A DNA stretch of 64,000 bases from Plantago elongata (lineage: Eukaryota > Streptophyta > Magnoliopsida > Lamiales > Plantaginaceae). The notes beneath the pieces were generated by a model. The model saw only the letters and a list, made by a program, of their open reading frames with translations, ran no database searches and was not told where the DNA came from. Location: positions 1 to 64,000 of the forward strand of contig JAYMSP010000030.1 of the NCBI GenBank assembly GCA_036897095.1, given 5' to 3'. A program made the translations under genes and the position numbers. Shown here piece by piece: positions 50,573 to 62,443 of this stretch. Every line of letters starts with the position of its first letter. Position 1 is the first letter of the stretch.

Positions 50573-50872
50573 CCGAAAATGACCTGAGACCCGTTTCGAA
50601 TTCGAAAATGACCCGAAACCGTCATACATAAAAATGACCCGAAACACGAATTGATCCGGTGTCGAAGCGACCCGATTAGAATATATGAATAGACCTGGCC
50701 CGAAATGACCAAAATTAGAATTGATCTGAAACCACCTGACCTGAAATGTCCCAAGTTTAGAATTGACCCGAATCCGAATTGATCCAAATCATCCGATCTG
50801 AAATGACCCGAATTCGAATTGACCCGAATCATCCGATGCATACTCAAACGATCTGACATGACCCGAATTAGA
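50573..50872. repeat. Degenerate TGACCCGAA minisatellite
   Basis: About fifteen imperfect repeats of TGACCCGAA and variants (TGATCCGAA, TGACCTGAA) are spaced 10-30 bases apart, often with AATTCGAAT or ATCATCCGAT between them. No protein is implied. Confidence 0.8.
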
Positions 50873-51716
50873 TTTGACGTGAAAAATCATAAGTATCACA
50901 ATGCATTATATTACTAGAGGGCACCGTTTAAAGCATGAACCTTTTATAATATGTTGATGTAAAGGGAATAAAATAATTTTATTATATATAATCTAGATTT
51001 TTTATTGTACTATAGTCAAGTTGGTTGAACATGAAGTATGTTTTTTATTAAACGGTTAAGTAGGTTAATGTCGCTGGCCTATTCTAGTTATTGAAAACGA
51101 TCGATTATATACCCGTGAGTTGAAGAAACTAGTTTTATTGACCATTTTCTCATTTTTTTATTGTAATTCTGATTGAGTTTTGTTTTATATTTATTCTCTA
51201 TTTTGTTTTCTGAATTAAAATCAGACTTTTTATTTTTATTTTTTCTAATATTATGTGACATCTAGGTGGAAGTCAAAATTGAGAGAGTGTTTAACCATGT
51301 TGACACTTCAGCAGTCAACATGGTCAATGGTCGATTTTTTGAGTAAAAGACAAAAGGTGCCGTGAATCATGAAATAGAGGATTAAATTTGACGACAAGAA
51401 CGAACGTTATATTACGCGTGCCAGACCCCCAAACTTTGAGGAAAAAAATATCTTTTTTCCCCAAAATTATGATAACATACGTAATATTGCAGAGTGCACG
51501 TCATTTATAACTATTTTGGGAAAATATATATTCTCCATTTTGGGTATATAAATAAAAGCCTACGTGTACTTGCAACGAACATTTATTAATGATCAAATGC
51601 ATACTCAATATTCACTCGTAATTCAAAGGAGTGATCAAGCATATATTTATGAAGTTTTGTTATCAGGCACAAACATGTTGCTAGCTAGAAGAAATTAACT
51701 TTTAAATAAACTCAAA

Positions 51717-54063
51717 GTATTAAAAGGGGTAAGGTTTTTCTAAAAAAAATAAAAAATTTAAGACTTTTTATGGTTTTTCGTGGTTTTCAGGTTTTACCGG
51801 TCTGACCGGTCGAGTTTCTAAAAAACCACTCAAATATACATTTTTATTATGCTTTTAATAAATTATGTTATGATTTTAAGTTGTTAGAATTAAAATTTCA
51901 GTTACAGTTTTAATGTCTTTTGTTAACGTTTTAATGCATGATATGGTGGTTTAAATGCGTCACTATCGTATATTACAGTTATAGTTTGAACTTCTTTTAC
52001 TACATTTTTTTGAAATGTTGTGATGGTTTTAAGGAGGTACATGATAGTTTTTAAGATGGTTCGTATAGTTTTAGACGACAGTTGAATATCATTAAACTAA
52101 CATTAAACAAGTTTAAAAGTTCCAGATATGTCATTAAAACATCAATATGCAATCCTAAATAAGCTAGTTGTAACATTCAAGCATTAAAATATTGAAACAT
52201 TTGTCATCCAAATGTTAAAAATATTTATTCTTATTGGAGAAAAAATCACAATAAATGCTCATTTGATACAAATGCAAACTGATGAAAATAGTCCTCTTTC
52301 GCTTGAACATGTTGGTTAACTTCGGCTTCATGATTTGTGTTGCTTGTGTTTGATGTTTCAATACTACATTAACACCATTAAGAGACCTATCACCAAACTC
52401 GATGTCATCATCAACACCTGCTTAAAATATCCACTAACTGGATTAAAACAATAACAACTCTCACTAAAATATCACATTGATTTTTAAAGCAAAAAAGAAC
52501 ATGAAAAACAAGCTAAAAATAGCAACATTGATTCTTAAAACCATATTAGGGTCTCATAAAACTATAACAATGCTTCTTCGGACAATAAACAACACCAACT
52601 ATTAATATTAATGCTTAAAACCATCGTAATGTCTTGTAAAACAAGAACAATACCTCTTAAATCTATAATAAAGCATTTGCAAATAATCAATTCATAAATA
52701 TTTAATCAGGAACTAAAAAACACTAATGGTGTTGCTTAAAACTACAATAACAAATCTTACAATTATAACATATCCGTAAAAAATAGTTACAAGTAGAAAT
52801 ATTCACCACAAGTTAAAAACAATAACATTGAAGTATAAAATCATAATTGTGCATCTTAAAAATATAACTATGTCTCTCAATTTAACAATGTTGGAACATG
52901 CAACACATGCTAAAAATAATAACAATATTGCTGTATAAATCAACAACTATGAATCTTAAAACTTTGACATTGCCTCTTAAAACAATAACAAAGCATTTGC
53001 AAAAAACCAATTCTTAAATATCTTATGAGGAACTAAAAACACTAACTTTGTTGATTTAAACTACAATAATAGATCATAAAACTACAACATATACGCTAAA
53101 ACATTAACATGCAAAAACATTCGACATAAGCCAAACACATAACGATGATGCTTAAAACTGTAATTGTAACTCGTAAAACCTTCACAACATTTCTTAAAAT
53201 TATAATTGCAACTCGTAAAACCATCACAATACCTCTTAAAACCATAACAAAACACCATATAACATGATTGCGAGTTTCACTATACAAATTCCAGATCTAG
53301 ATTCAGATCTGGAAACATCATATCACAAAGTTGATAAAAAGTGAAAAATAAAAGGCAAGATATCACTTCAAGTTGATTTTAATAGGAATGAAGCGAAATA
53401 AATTCATATAACAGAGATGCTTAAAACTATAATACTGGTTCTTAAAACTATAATAATGCCTCTTAAAATTATAAACACCAGATAACATATGCACGGAATA
53501 ATTCAAATTTTCTATGCACGAATTTCAGATCTGAAATCAGATCTGGAAAATTCATATCGTAAAATTAACGAAACACAAAATTTAAACGTCAATTTTCACT
53601 TCTATTTGAGATTTTAACCCAAAAATCAACATGGATCGATATAAGAGATGAAAAACAACAAAAATCACGAATCAATTGAATTGATTCGTCGAATTTTTGA
53701 TGTGTTGAAAGAAATCCGGTGAAATCGCGTTGAAATCCGGCGAAATCGATGAAATCCAACAGAGATGAGGAGTCGACACAACATAAGGAGTGGTTGATGC
53801 GTAGCTCTCCGGTTGACGGGGTATATGGAGAGGAAGTGGGGAGGGAAAGAGAGAATGAGAGGAGTTATAAGAAAGTTTTTCTTTATAGGGTTTTGTAGAG
53901 AGAGAGAGAGAAAATGATTTAATGGAATGAGTTTTTGTGTGAGATTTTTACTTATTTGGGTAATTTATATAAAAAATACTGACTGGATTATTACGTTTTT
54001 AACCGGTTCATAATTATAAAATTGATTTTTTTAATAAATTAGAAAAATCTTCTCTTTTAATAT
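51717..54063 (-). mobile_element. Putative non-autonomous MULE-like element
   Basis: The ends look like ~45-bp inverted repeats: TATTAAAAGGGG then GGTTTTTCTAA on the left, and TATTAAAAGAG then GATTTTTCTAA on the complement of the right. On the minus strand, from the right end, the DNA resembles a gene leader: CTCTCTC, ACCCTATAAAG, then C-rich sequence. After that come ~1.2 kb of degenerate repeats of the type GTTTTAAGAGGTATTGTGATG. A ~316-bp unit is duplicated in tandem (starts near 52672 and 52988), and a CAGATCTGGAA-bearing segment is repeated near 53310 and 53540. No coding region is left. A 9-bp target duplication was not found, so the superfamily is inferred. Confidence 0.4.
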
Positions 54064-56850
54064 ACTTACTTCTGAATAAATGAGTCGGTGATGGAGTTAA
54101 CATACTTCATTTTCATAATTAGAAAATCAATTACATGCGTTCACTAGTATTTATTTATATATCGCATCGCCTCTGGACTCTCTACACACTTCTTGAACGG
54201 GACTATTACATGAAAGATTCAAATATATGAAGTAGGAGTAATAAATTATTACTTGGCCTCCCTCTTAATTCGCGTTCAACACATACCATTTTTATCCATA
54301 TTAACATATTGCAGAATACAAAATTATAGAACGTGGAAATGGTCATGGTTCGTGAAAACAAACTCTTTAAACATTGGGATGTTTTCAAGCTTAAATAACG
54401 CCACGGGTCCAACAAATTAACACGTTGTACAATTTTTTTAAGTAAATGATTGAGAATGTGGATTCTTACTTCACCATATGGAGATACGATTATTTCGGTC
54501 GTGGTACTTCCAATATTAGAGCAATTCTAAGGTTTGGAGTAATGATCAAAATGTATGAAGTTAAGGGGTTTTCTTTTTAACGAAAAATGTGTTCTGGTCA
54601 TTTGGTCAATTAGTTAGACGGGAAGTGTTGTACAAACTAAATTGTGTTTCGTTTGTCCAGGCCAATAGTGAATCACTAAATCGTTTCTATTACTCATGGA
54701 TTGTTTGCAGGTTGTTTGCTAGCTAGATATAGAGACAAATACGTATGTAGTATATAGTTTCTCCCAACATAATTCAGTATTTCAGTTCTTATCTCGTACG
54801 TATTGTAGTAGAGAACACTTCAGAGCAGAATGAAGACGATTTCACAAACCAATTGCTTCCTATAAGTTAGCAAACACATTAATTAACTTAAAGGTCAAAC
54901 TAATTACAATATTCTCCATAAACACTCATTATTAGAGAGACAATTAAGAACACTAATGATCCTGATTAGAGAATTCATAAGTAATAGGGTGACTTTTTAT
55001 TGTAGAATAATCACGAATCTAGTTGATGGTATGGTAAGAAAATGGGTGGCTGACTTTTTGGAAAACAACACCATCTATCTACCAAGGGTGTGAAGTGGAA
55101 AATCGAGAATGTAAAAAAGAAATTGAAATAAAACATAAAAGGGGTCAATCTGAGTTTGTGTACTAGTTGTTGTGGTATTGTGTGAAGTGGCGGATGGGAA
55201 TCCCAATAGCCAAATATGCATTCAAAAACATGGGGCGAGTCTTTTTTGTGCTGCAATTTCTGTTAATTTGTTCAACCACAGAAAATGTGTATGGGGTAGG
55301 GTATGGTTTTTCAAGGTAAAGAGATAGAAATACTGAGTTGGAATTTGGGAGTATCCATGGATTCTAAGTCCTCGAAAAGATTTGTTGAGATAATTTTAAA
55401 TGGATAGAATAGATTGAGTTGAGTCGGATCGTAAATGAAATGCTTAACTGTCGAGTTAATAAATTCATACGAACAAACAAATTTATGTTGTTTAACACAT
55501 TATTCTTTTGGGTATAAATCTGGATGATAGTTATGAAAGGATATCCTTTCGAATAATATGACAGACCACATATTTAGTCTTCATTTGTGCACATTTTAAA
55601 AAGCTTTTTAATTGTTTTTTATAGTATGCATGGTCTAAACCAAACACACATAACTATTACATTCTTATGTATATTCGCGAAGAAATGTGAACTTTGTGAG
55701 CATTGATATCATCCTCAGTCCATTAATCCAACCTCAAATCAACTTCAACTTTAACATAGATTCACCTCAAACGGAAAATATATCCCTTATTTTATTACTT
55801 ATATCCCATACTTTGTTCATTTATGATATATACAAGCATAAAAGTGGAGTAAATAATCTGAAAAGAATTGAGTTATACAAATGTTGGATCGAATAACATG
55901 GCATCTGAAACATTAAATATTAACAAACATTGAGTTTATAAATACATTTGTTGTACAAGTTAAAACTTGTAGTTAAGTACAAAACATATTCATTTACATT
56001 AATGCTCACATAAACTCCCACATTTCTGGTCGAATTTGCCTCGATGAGGGTTATTATTGAATAAATTAAATATATGGCGGAGTTTGTCTTCGATGAAATT
56101 CAAATTTAATGTTACCTCATTAAAAACTTCAAACTTAATAAAGAGGTTTGACATTAACTCATTCATACCATTTTATTTATTATATGTATTTATATTCGTA
56201 TATATATAGAGACGGTTTATATTTTAGGAGGATATTTGTTAACTACCACGCCTTCTATCTCCGCCCGGGTGCAATTACAAAAAGGGTCACAGTTTGTATC
56301 TGGGGAAGGCAATTAATGGAGAGATATTGAGATAGTAAAGGGTTGGTTAAGGAAGGAGAGGCATTGGCCTCTTGGTGAAACATGGAGCCACCTTGGTTTC
56401 TATGCATGCCTCACCAAGTGTTCATTCCTAGTTACTACCTAGCTATTTCATATAGTATATGCGCGTACAATTGTACATGCATGCATACATGGTCCTTCTC
56501 TTTTAGCCTTTTCTATATCAATTTCATCTCCACGTCTATGGAATACGCCACCAGATCTATGTCATTGATTTGATACAATGTTTCATTATCACACCTTTTT
56601 GGTGAATGGAGTGTGTTTGGAGAATTATAGCGAGTCGAGTTCGAATCAAAATAACTCAGATAAATTATAAATAATTGATAATTATTACAAAATGTAATTG
56701 ACATCGAAGTTAATATGTTGGCTAATTTGATAAAGAATCAAGGGAATATTATCTCTAGACTAGTTAGTCCCGCAGATGGCTTTCATTTTAATTTTTTATT
56801 TTTAATAAATCTCACTTTTTAATTCTAAATTTGAAGCTTTGAGGGTATAG
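54064..56850. other. AT-rich intergenic DNA
   Basis: Only short reading frames are present. I recognise no gene, RNA or transposon end. Confidence 0.5.
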
Positions 56851-57493
56851 TGTAACACTCCAGAGCTTCAAGTCAAGTTTAAAGAGCTAAAAGTTAAGGT
56901 ATAGAAAGCATTACTCATCCCAATAAGGTGCACCTTTCTTTTCAGAAATTCACTAATTATGAGCTTGTTCTGGAGCAATTTTAGAATGGGTAACAAACTG
57001 AGAAGTATATTGGTTCGTGCACGCCTTAGGACAAAGTGCACGAGAAAAGGATTTGAGTTGGTACTGTAGTGCCAACATATCACCTGAAGAGTTGTCCATG
57101 AGAAATCTCGCCGGTTCAAATGGTCGGTGCTCGACCCATTAGTAGTAAGGTCAGTATAAATGTAATCAGGGTCGTGTCAACCAAAAATCAACAAGAGGGT
57201 GAGGGGTGAATATAACGCCTCCGAATTTTAAGACAAGTCCAATCTTAAAGGGATTAAAAACTCTATGTACGCCTATACCAACAAAGTGCACATTTCTTTT
57301 CGAGAATTGGCTTGAGAACTCTAGAGTTAAGCGTGTTTGATCTGGAGCCATCATAGGATGGGTGATCAACTAAAATATCTCGATTCGTACACGTGTGAGG
57401 GCAAACTGCACGGAAAAGTATTTATTTTGCTTATGAATATCCACGTCGGTTCAAAGGATCACAATTCAACTGATTAGTCGTTGGATTGTTACA
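56851..57493 (+). mobile_element. Cassandra-like TRIM (5S-rRNA-bearing miniature LTR element), fossil
   Basis: Two direct repeats, about 56851-57156 (starting TGTAACACTCC) and 57211-57493 (ending TTGTTACA), flank a ~54-bp middle. The middle ends in a purine tract, GAGGGTGAGGGG, like a polypurine tract. Both repeats carry a 5S-rRNA-like stretch. In the second it reads AGAGTTAAGCGTGTTTGATC, and later AGGATGGGTGA, matching the internal promoter of 5S RNA. This is the hallmark of Cassandra TRIMs. The two repeats are strongly diverged from each other, so the insertion is old. It has no coding capacity and is broken. Confidence 0.6.
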
Positions 57494-57926
57494 CAGTAGA
57501 TTAAAAACACTATAAACAATTAATTTTTTACTAAAATCTCAAGGCTTTAAGTCTATACCTACATGCAAAATGTCCATTAAAAACAGTGTCCCATTTAACT
57601 CCACATAAGAAAACAAATTTGAAGATATTTTGCCAGCCAAACTTGGAAAAATAAGATGAATACATAAGATATTAAAATATCAACAGAATGTAGTAATTAT
57701 GTAGCGGACTAAAAATGTCAAAATATGATTCTGGCCACACGCACTGATCACATATCTATTGGGCCGACATTTTTTCACTTTCAGAGGTTGATTGTTTCCT
57801 TTAATTTATCACGGAGTATTATTGAGACGGTAAATTTAAAAAGTTACAAAAGAGGACTCAACAATTCTTAAATAAAATTATAATATATAGTTTAGATAAT
57901 TGCATGTTAGGAGAGTTGAGTATAAT

Positions 57927-58225
57927 CACTACAAAAAAACGTTTTAATAACGAAATTTCTAACGAAAATTGAGGTTTCTAACGAAATTTCTAACGTACAA
58001 AACATCGTGAGAAACAATTTCTAATAGAACTTTTCTTCCATTAGAAATTTCTAACGGAATATAAAATTCCGTTAGAAAATACGGTTCTGGTTCAAACCGG
58101 AACCAGCCAGATTTTCTAACAGAATATGAACATTCCGTAAGAAACTTTCTAACGGAATGGAAATTCCGTTAGAAAGTTTCTTACGGAATGGACAAACTCC
58201 GTTAGAAAGTTTCTAACGGAAAATA
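57927..58225 (+). mobile_element. CACTA (En/Spm)-type terminal region
   Basis: It starts CACTACAAAAAAACG, the typical CACTA end. About 275 bases follow of short subterminal repeats, TTTCTAACGGAAT, in both orientations (at least ten). These are the transposase-binding arrays of this superfamily. The opposite end (…TAGTG) is not found in the window, so this is a truncated or interrupted element. Confidence 0.6.
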
Positions 58226-58337
58226 AATTAATTTACAAATATTTTTTTATTACAAATATAATTTATATATACAGAAATTGAAAAGCACACAATTTTAATG
58301 GCACAAATATAATTATAATTTATTGGAACCCGATAAA

Positions 58338-58542
58338 TTATAAGGTCATGAGCGCATTACATAGTTACGTTTTACACCACATCGATAAATTCACGACCCA
58401 TTTAAAATTATTTAAGGTTATATATGGTCCTACCGTTTCACCATCTCAATTTATTATAGATTTTCATCATTCTGGTTTTACTAGATTAGTTATGAACATG
58501 TTCACTTGATTTTCAAGGAAATATTGCAGAGGAAGTTAAAGT
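58338..58542 (+). repeat. Flank segment S, left copy
   Basis: A ~205-bp segment from TTATAAGGTCATGAGCG to GAGGAAGTTAAAGT abuts the left end of the PIF/Harbinger element. It recurs inverted in the middle of that element (60564-60768). It is highly similar there, by eye over 85%. Confidence 0.8.
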
Positions 58543-58888
58543 TAAGATTACTCCCAATGGGTCGTCACAATGACCGTGAATAGTAGCGGTCGTTGGCGAT
58601 GACCACTCTGATGACCACTGCAGCCGAAAATCATATCCAAAGGGTAATCGGGACAACCGTGAATAGTGCATTATTTTATTTTATTTTTTAAACAAGTTTA
58701 ACATATTCTAAGACTGGTTGGAAGTTGAAATGAATCAAATTGCATCTTTAAAACAAGTTTTAGAATTTATTACGATGGAATCAGACGGTTACAATAACAC
58801 CAACGATAACAACATCAAAGAACAAGCTACAATATTGAAATTCTAAAACGAACTGAATTGAAAGCACACAACAACAAATTAGAACGAA

Positions 58889-60228
58889 TCAAAGGCCGAA
58901 CTCGTCCTTGAGGCTCTGCAGGATACCCATCTCCATTGGTGTCAATGATGGTTTCTCGCTTAGCCGAATCATCATTTTGTATTTCTTGAATTTTGTTTGC
59001 TCATGGTTGCTCGAAGCTAGTGTTCTCACGTCCTCAGACTTATTATCGGCCTTGTGTCGAATTAGTCGAATTGCTTCAATCCTCTCTCGCTCAATCCGAA
59101 GCCTCTCTACCTCATGATGCCTCCTTTCTTCATTCCTCAGTCGTTCCATCTCAAGCCTCAACTCCTCAATTGTGTTCATTCCTTGGAATAAATGAGACAA
59201 AGTTTCCATGGAGGAACCACCACCAGGCCCTCTTGCTTTTGAAAGGACTTCGCCTTATCACGACCCAGGCCTCTTCGATATGGTTTCACTTCCATCATCA
59301 ATCTGCTCAAACCCCTTTTAGTACCGCTCCCACCACTACTTTGCTATCAACATGATCGTCTTCATTACCTTCACCTCCACGACTCGGTTGCACTCTGTAA
59401 GTCGGCGCGCTAGTGAAACTTGAGAAATTCATTGAGATTGCTATTGTGGATACTCCCTCATCTCGTGCCAACAATGTTCAAGATTGAACTTGTTCTTTTG
59501 CCTCTGTTTGTATAGTTTTTTTGCCATATTGACAACGTCATCCTCATTCTGACCACTTTTACCACCAATTTCATGAGAAGCATCGTCATATGCTGAGACA
59601 AAGTGGTTGACACCTTCCTTCATCCGAGACCATCTCCCACGTAGTGAATTAGCAGTTCGGATGCGGAGGCCAGTTAGTGGATGGACATCTCGAAGGTTTT
59701 GATCCCAAATCTTCTTGGCATCATTGAACATGTTGATATACGACCGGTTAGTGGATTTGATCGGATCCTCGCTCAAACACATGAAGGTTTTGATGAGAGC
59801 TTTATCTTCATCTTCAAAGAATGTTACATGCTTCGGCTTTGCATTTGGATCATCGGTTGTTTCCTCTGCCGCATCGGACGTGTCCGCTTGCTTTTATGCT
59901 TTCGTCTTGTCCTTTCCTTTGTTTGCCACCGGTGGTGGTGTGGTGAAGGCTGAGTCTCCGGAACGGATTCATGAATGGGTTGGGACATATCAACGAACAT
60001 AGAACTGTCGGGGAAAAATGGATTGTAGGTCCCGGTAGTATCGTAGATTGGTGTTTCGTGGAGTTGTGGGTAGCACTGGTTTAAAAAGGACGGTATTCGA
60101 TACGACATACCATTCATCATCAAAAATGGGTATGTCGGATGATCTTGGTAATTCGGTGGAGTGTAGGATTGCAGAGTGTTTGGAGTGTTTGGGGTTGTGT
60201 TCGAATGTTGGGAGTTGAGAGTAGACAT
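58889..60228 (-). pseudogene. PIF/Harbinger ORF1 (Myb/SANT-like DNA-binding protein), broken
   Basis: The start MSTLNSQHSNTTPNTPNT is followed by a polar, proline-rich region. A trihelix/Myb-like block follows in another frame (EDEDKALIKTFMCLSEDP, then LRGRWSRMKEGVNHF). The C-terminus, in a third stretch, is a charged coiled coil (IEELRLEMERLRNEERR) ending SLKDEFGL. This order matches the ORF1 proteins of plant PIF/Harbinger elements, often mislabelled as glutathione S-transferase T3-like, which help the transposase bind DNA. At least one frameshift near 59830 and stops between 59440 and 59210 break it. Confidence 0.7.
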
Positions 60229-60305
60229 TTTAGCGTTTTGAGTTTAAGAAGTAGATGAGAGAAGGGAAAAATGGAAGTGTGGAGAAATGAACTGAATTAT
60301 GGTTG

Positions 60306-60313
60306 CATTTATA
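60306..60313 (-). promoter_or_regulatory. TATA box for ORF1
   Basis: TATAAATG on the minus strand, in the context GAACTCTATAAATGCAACC, lies 78-85 bases upstream of the ORF1 start. It is nearly identical to the transposase promoter at 60949. Confidence 0.6.
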
Positions 60314-60340
60314 GAGTTCAAAAAAATATAGCCGTTGGAG

Positions 60341-60341
<1 letters not shown>

Positions 60342-60420
<79 letters not shown>
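60342..60420. repeat. (TA)n(TG)n microsatellite
   Basis: A run of TA followed by a long TG tract lies in the upstream region of ORF1. The matching arm on the transposase side lacks it. Confidence 0.9.
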
Positions 60421-60421
<1 letters not shown>

Positions 60422-60500
60422 AATTTATTCTAATTTTTAAAAAAATAAAAAAGGCCATATGGCCGTTGGTGGTTGGGTCCACCACCATATGACCGTTGGA

Positions 60501-60533
60501 GGCCCAGGCAGCCGAAACTCGATTGCCTGGGCC
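60501..60533. repeat. Palindrome in ORF1 upstream arm
   Basis: GGCCCAGGCA and TGCCTGGGCC form a perfect 10-bp inverted repeat around a 13-base loop. The transposase arm has the same structure at 60813-60843. Confidence 0.85.
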
Positions 60534-60563
60534 AAGTGGTCGACCGTTAGGCCGGCCGGTGCC

Positions 60564-60768
60564 TTTACTTTAACTTCCTCCGGAATATTTCCTTGAGAAT
60601 CAAATGAACATGTTCATAAGTAATCTAGTAAAATCAGAATTATGGAAATCAATATTAAATTGAGATGGTGAAACCGTAGGACCATATATAACCTTAGATA
60701 ATTTTAAATGGGTCGTGAATTCATCGATGTGGTGCAAAACGTAACTATGTGATGCGCTCATGACCTTA
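60564..60768 (-). repeat. Flank segment S, inverted internal copy
   Basis: Reverse-oriented copy of the segment at 58338-58542, here lying between the two promoter arms of the Harbinger element. Confidence 0.8.
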
Positions 60769-60812
60769 TAATACCACTCCCAATGGCAGTGGTCGTAGGG
60801 TAGTGGCCGCCC

Positions 60813-60843
60813 GCCCAGGCACCCGAGTTTCGGATGCCTGGGC
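60813..60843. repeat. Palindrome in transposase upstream arm
   Basis: GCCCAGGCA and TGCCTGGGC form a 9-bp inverted repeat around CCCGAGTTTCGGA, the counterpart of the palindrome at 60501. Confidence 0.85.
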
Positions 60844-60948
60844 AGCCAACGGCCATTTGGCCTTTTCTTATTTTTTATTTTTTTATTTTTTTTAATCAGA
60901 ATAAAATAAAAAAACATGTATCTCCAACTGCTATATTTTTTCGAACTC

Positions 60949-60956
60949 TATAAATA
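60949..60956 (+). promoter_or_regulatory. TATA box for transposase
   Basis: TATAAATA in CGAACTCTATAAATACAACC lies about 90 bases upstream of the transposase start codon. Downstream, the leader matches the ORF1 leader base by base over long stretches. Confidence 0.6.
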
Positions 60957-61043
60957 CAACCATAATTCATTTCATTTCTTCACACTTCATTTTTCTCCTT
61001 CTCCCACTTATTAAATTCAAAATGTTCTCTAAACTTCTACAAA

Positions 61044-62443
61044 ATGTCTTCATCTACTATCCAAAACTACATTCTATCGTCGTCTAGTTCCGATGACAAT
61101 GTAGAGAAACCCCCGACTTGGAGTGATGACGAAGGTTCCACATCAAACAATCACCCCAATTACTACAATTGTGCTACCAAACTCATTAAAGAAGCCGTTC
61201 CTATTCTACTAAACCACACCGAGCAATCTCAATCTCGTCGAAGGCGGTCGGGATATACCCGCGAGTACATTGAGCGGGATCGGGAAACATTTGCGAACCA
61301 TCTCGAGCGTGATTACTTTGTTGAACGTCCTACATGGGGGGCGGTCAGGTTCCGACGTCATTTTAGGATGGCGATGCCATTGTTTCTCTGGATCGTGAAT
61401 GCTTGGAGCCAAATGATCCATATTTTCAACAACGTCCGGTTGCACTTGGGCGTTTGAGTTTTACGGGTAAACAAAAATGCTCTTCCGTGATGCGTCAACT
61501 TGCTTATGGTGTATGTGCAGACATGGTAGACTAGTACACACGAGTTGCAGAGTTTACTGGTCAAGAGGCTTTACGACGTTTCTGTGACGGTGTTGTAGAA
61601 AGATTTGGCCTGACGTCTATGAGAAGTGTCAATGATGAGGATGTTCGTCAGCTACTCGAGGTGAACAAGACAAGAGGTTTCCCCGGAATGCTAGGAAGTA
61701 TTGATTGCATGCATTGGCAATGGAAGAATTGTCCTTCTGCTTGGATGGGTCAATTCCAAGGAAAGAACAAGAAATGCACGCTTGTTTTATAAGCGGTTGC
61801 ATCTCAAGATACTTGAATTTGGCATTCTTTCTTTGGTGTTTCAGGAAAGTTGAACGATATCACGGTGGTTGAAAGGTCACTCGTGTTCGGCGAATTGCTA
61901 CAAGGTAAAGCTCTCCCCGTTAACTTTAGTGCTAATGGTCACGAATACAACATGGGGTACTATCTAACAGATGGTATATATCCGAAGTGGTCAACCTTTC
62001 TGAAATATATCAAGGGGCCAATTACTCCAAAACAGGCTAAGTTTGCTACGCGGCAAGAGGCGGCCGGAAAGACGTTGAACGTGCTTTCGGAGTTCTACAA
62101 TCGAGCTTCAAAGTGATTAAGGGTCCAACATTGGCCCATACCCGAAAAGATCTTGCTAGAATCATGAATTATTGTATTTGTTTGCACAACATGATAGTGG
62201 AGGATGAGCGTCACTTATATCTTAACTACAAAGATATCATCCGTGACATAAAAGACGATGTAGCAGAATTAGGCATCGAACAATAACAATGATTATGTGT
62301 TCCATCATAGGGATTCCGTCATCAATTCAATTGAAGGCTATTTGAAGAGAATGGCTGATGTAGAAAGTCGCGACATCCATCTCCAGCTGCAAGAGGACAT
62401 GATAGAACATGTTTGGTCTTTGAGTGGTCCTATTCATGAGTAG
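61044..62443 (+). pseudogene. PIF/Harbinger DDE transposase, broken
   Basis: Starts MSSSTIQNYILSSSSSDDN. The conserved blocks in order are RRHFRMAMPLFLWIVNA, MRQLAYGVCADM, GFPGMLGSIDCMHWQWKNCP (first catalytic Asp), LNDITVVERSLVF (second Asp block), YYLTDGIYPKWSTF, then in another frame DVERAFGVLQ (catalytic Glu), LHNMIVEDER and a C-terminal VEHVW-type end. This is the plant transposon nuclease of the PIF/Harbinger family, about 466 codons in the usual range. By eye there are about three frameshifts (near 61420, 62060 and 62285) and three stops (around 61530-61820), so it cannot make an active protein. Confidence 0.82.

Noticed and set aside
54206-57119. Several 60-85-codon reading frames
   Set aside because: Random-length frames in AT-rich DNA; no conserved motif, splice context or paralogue.
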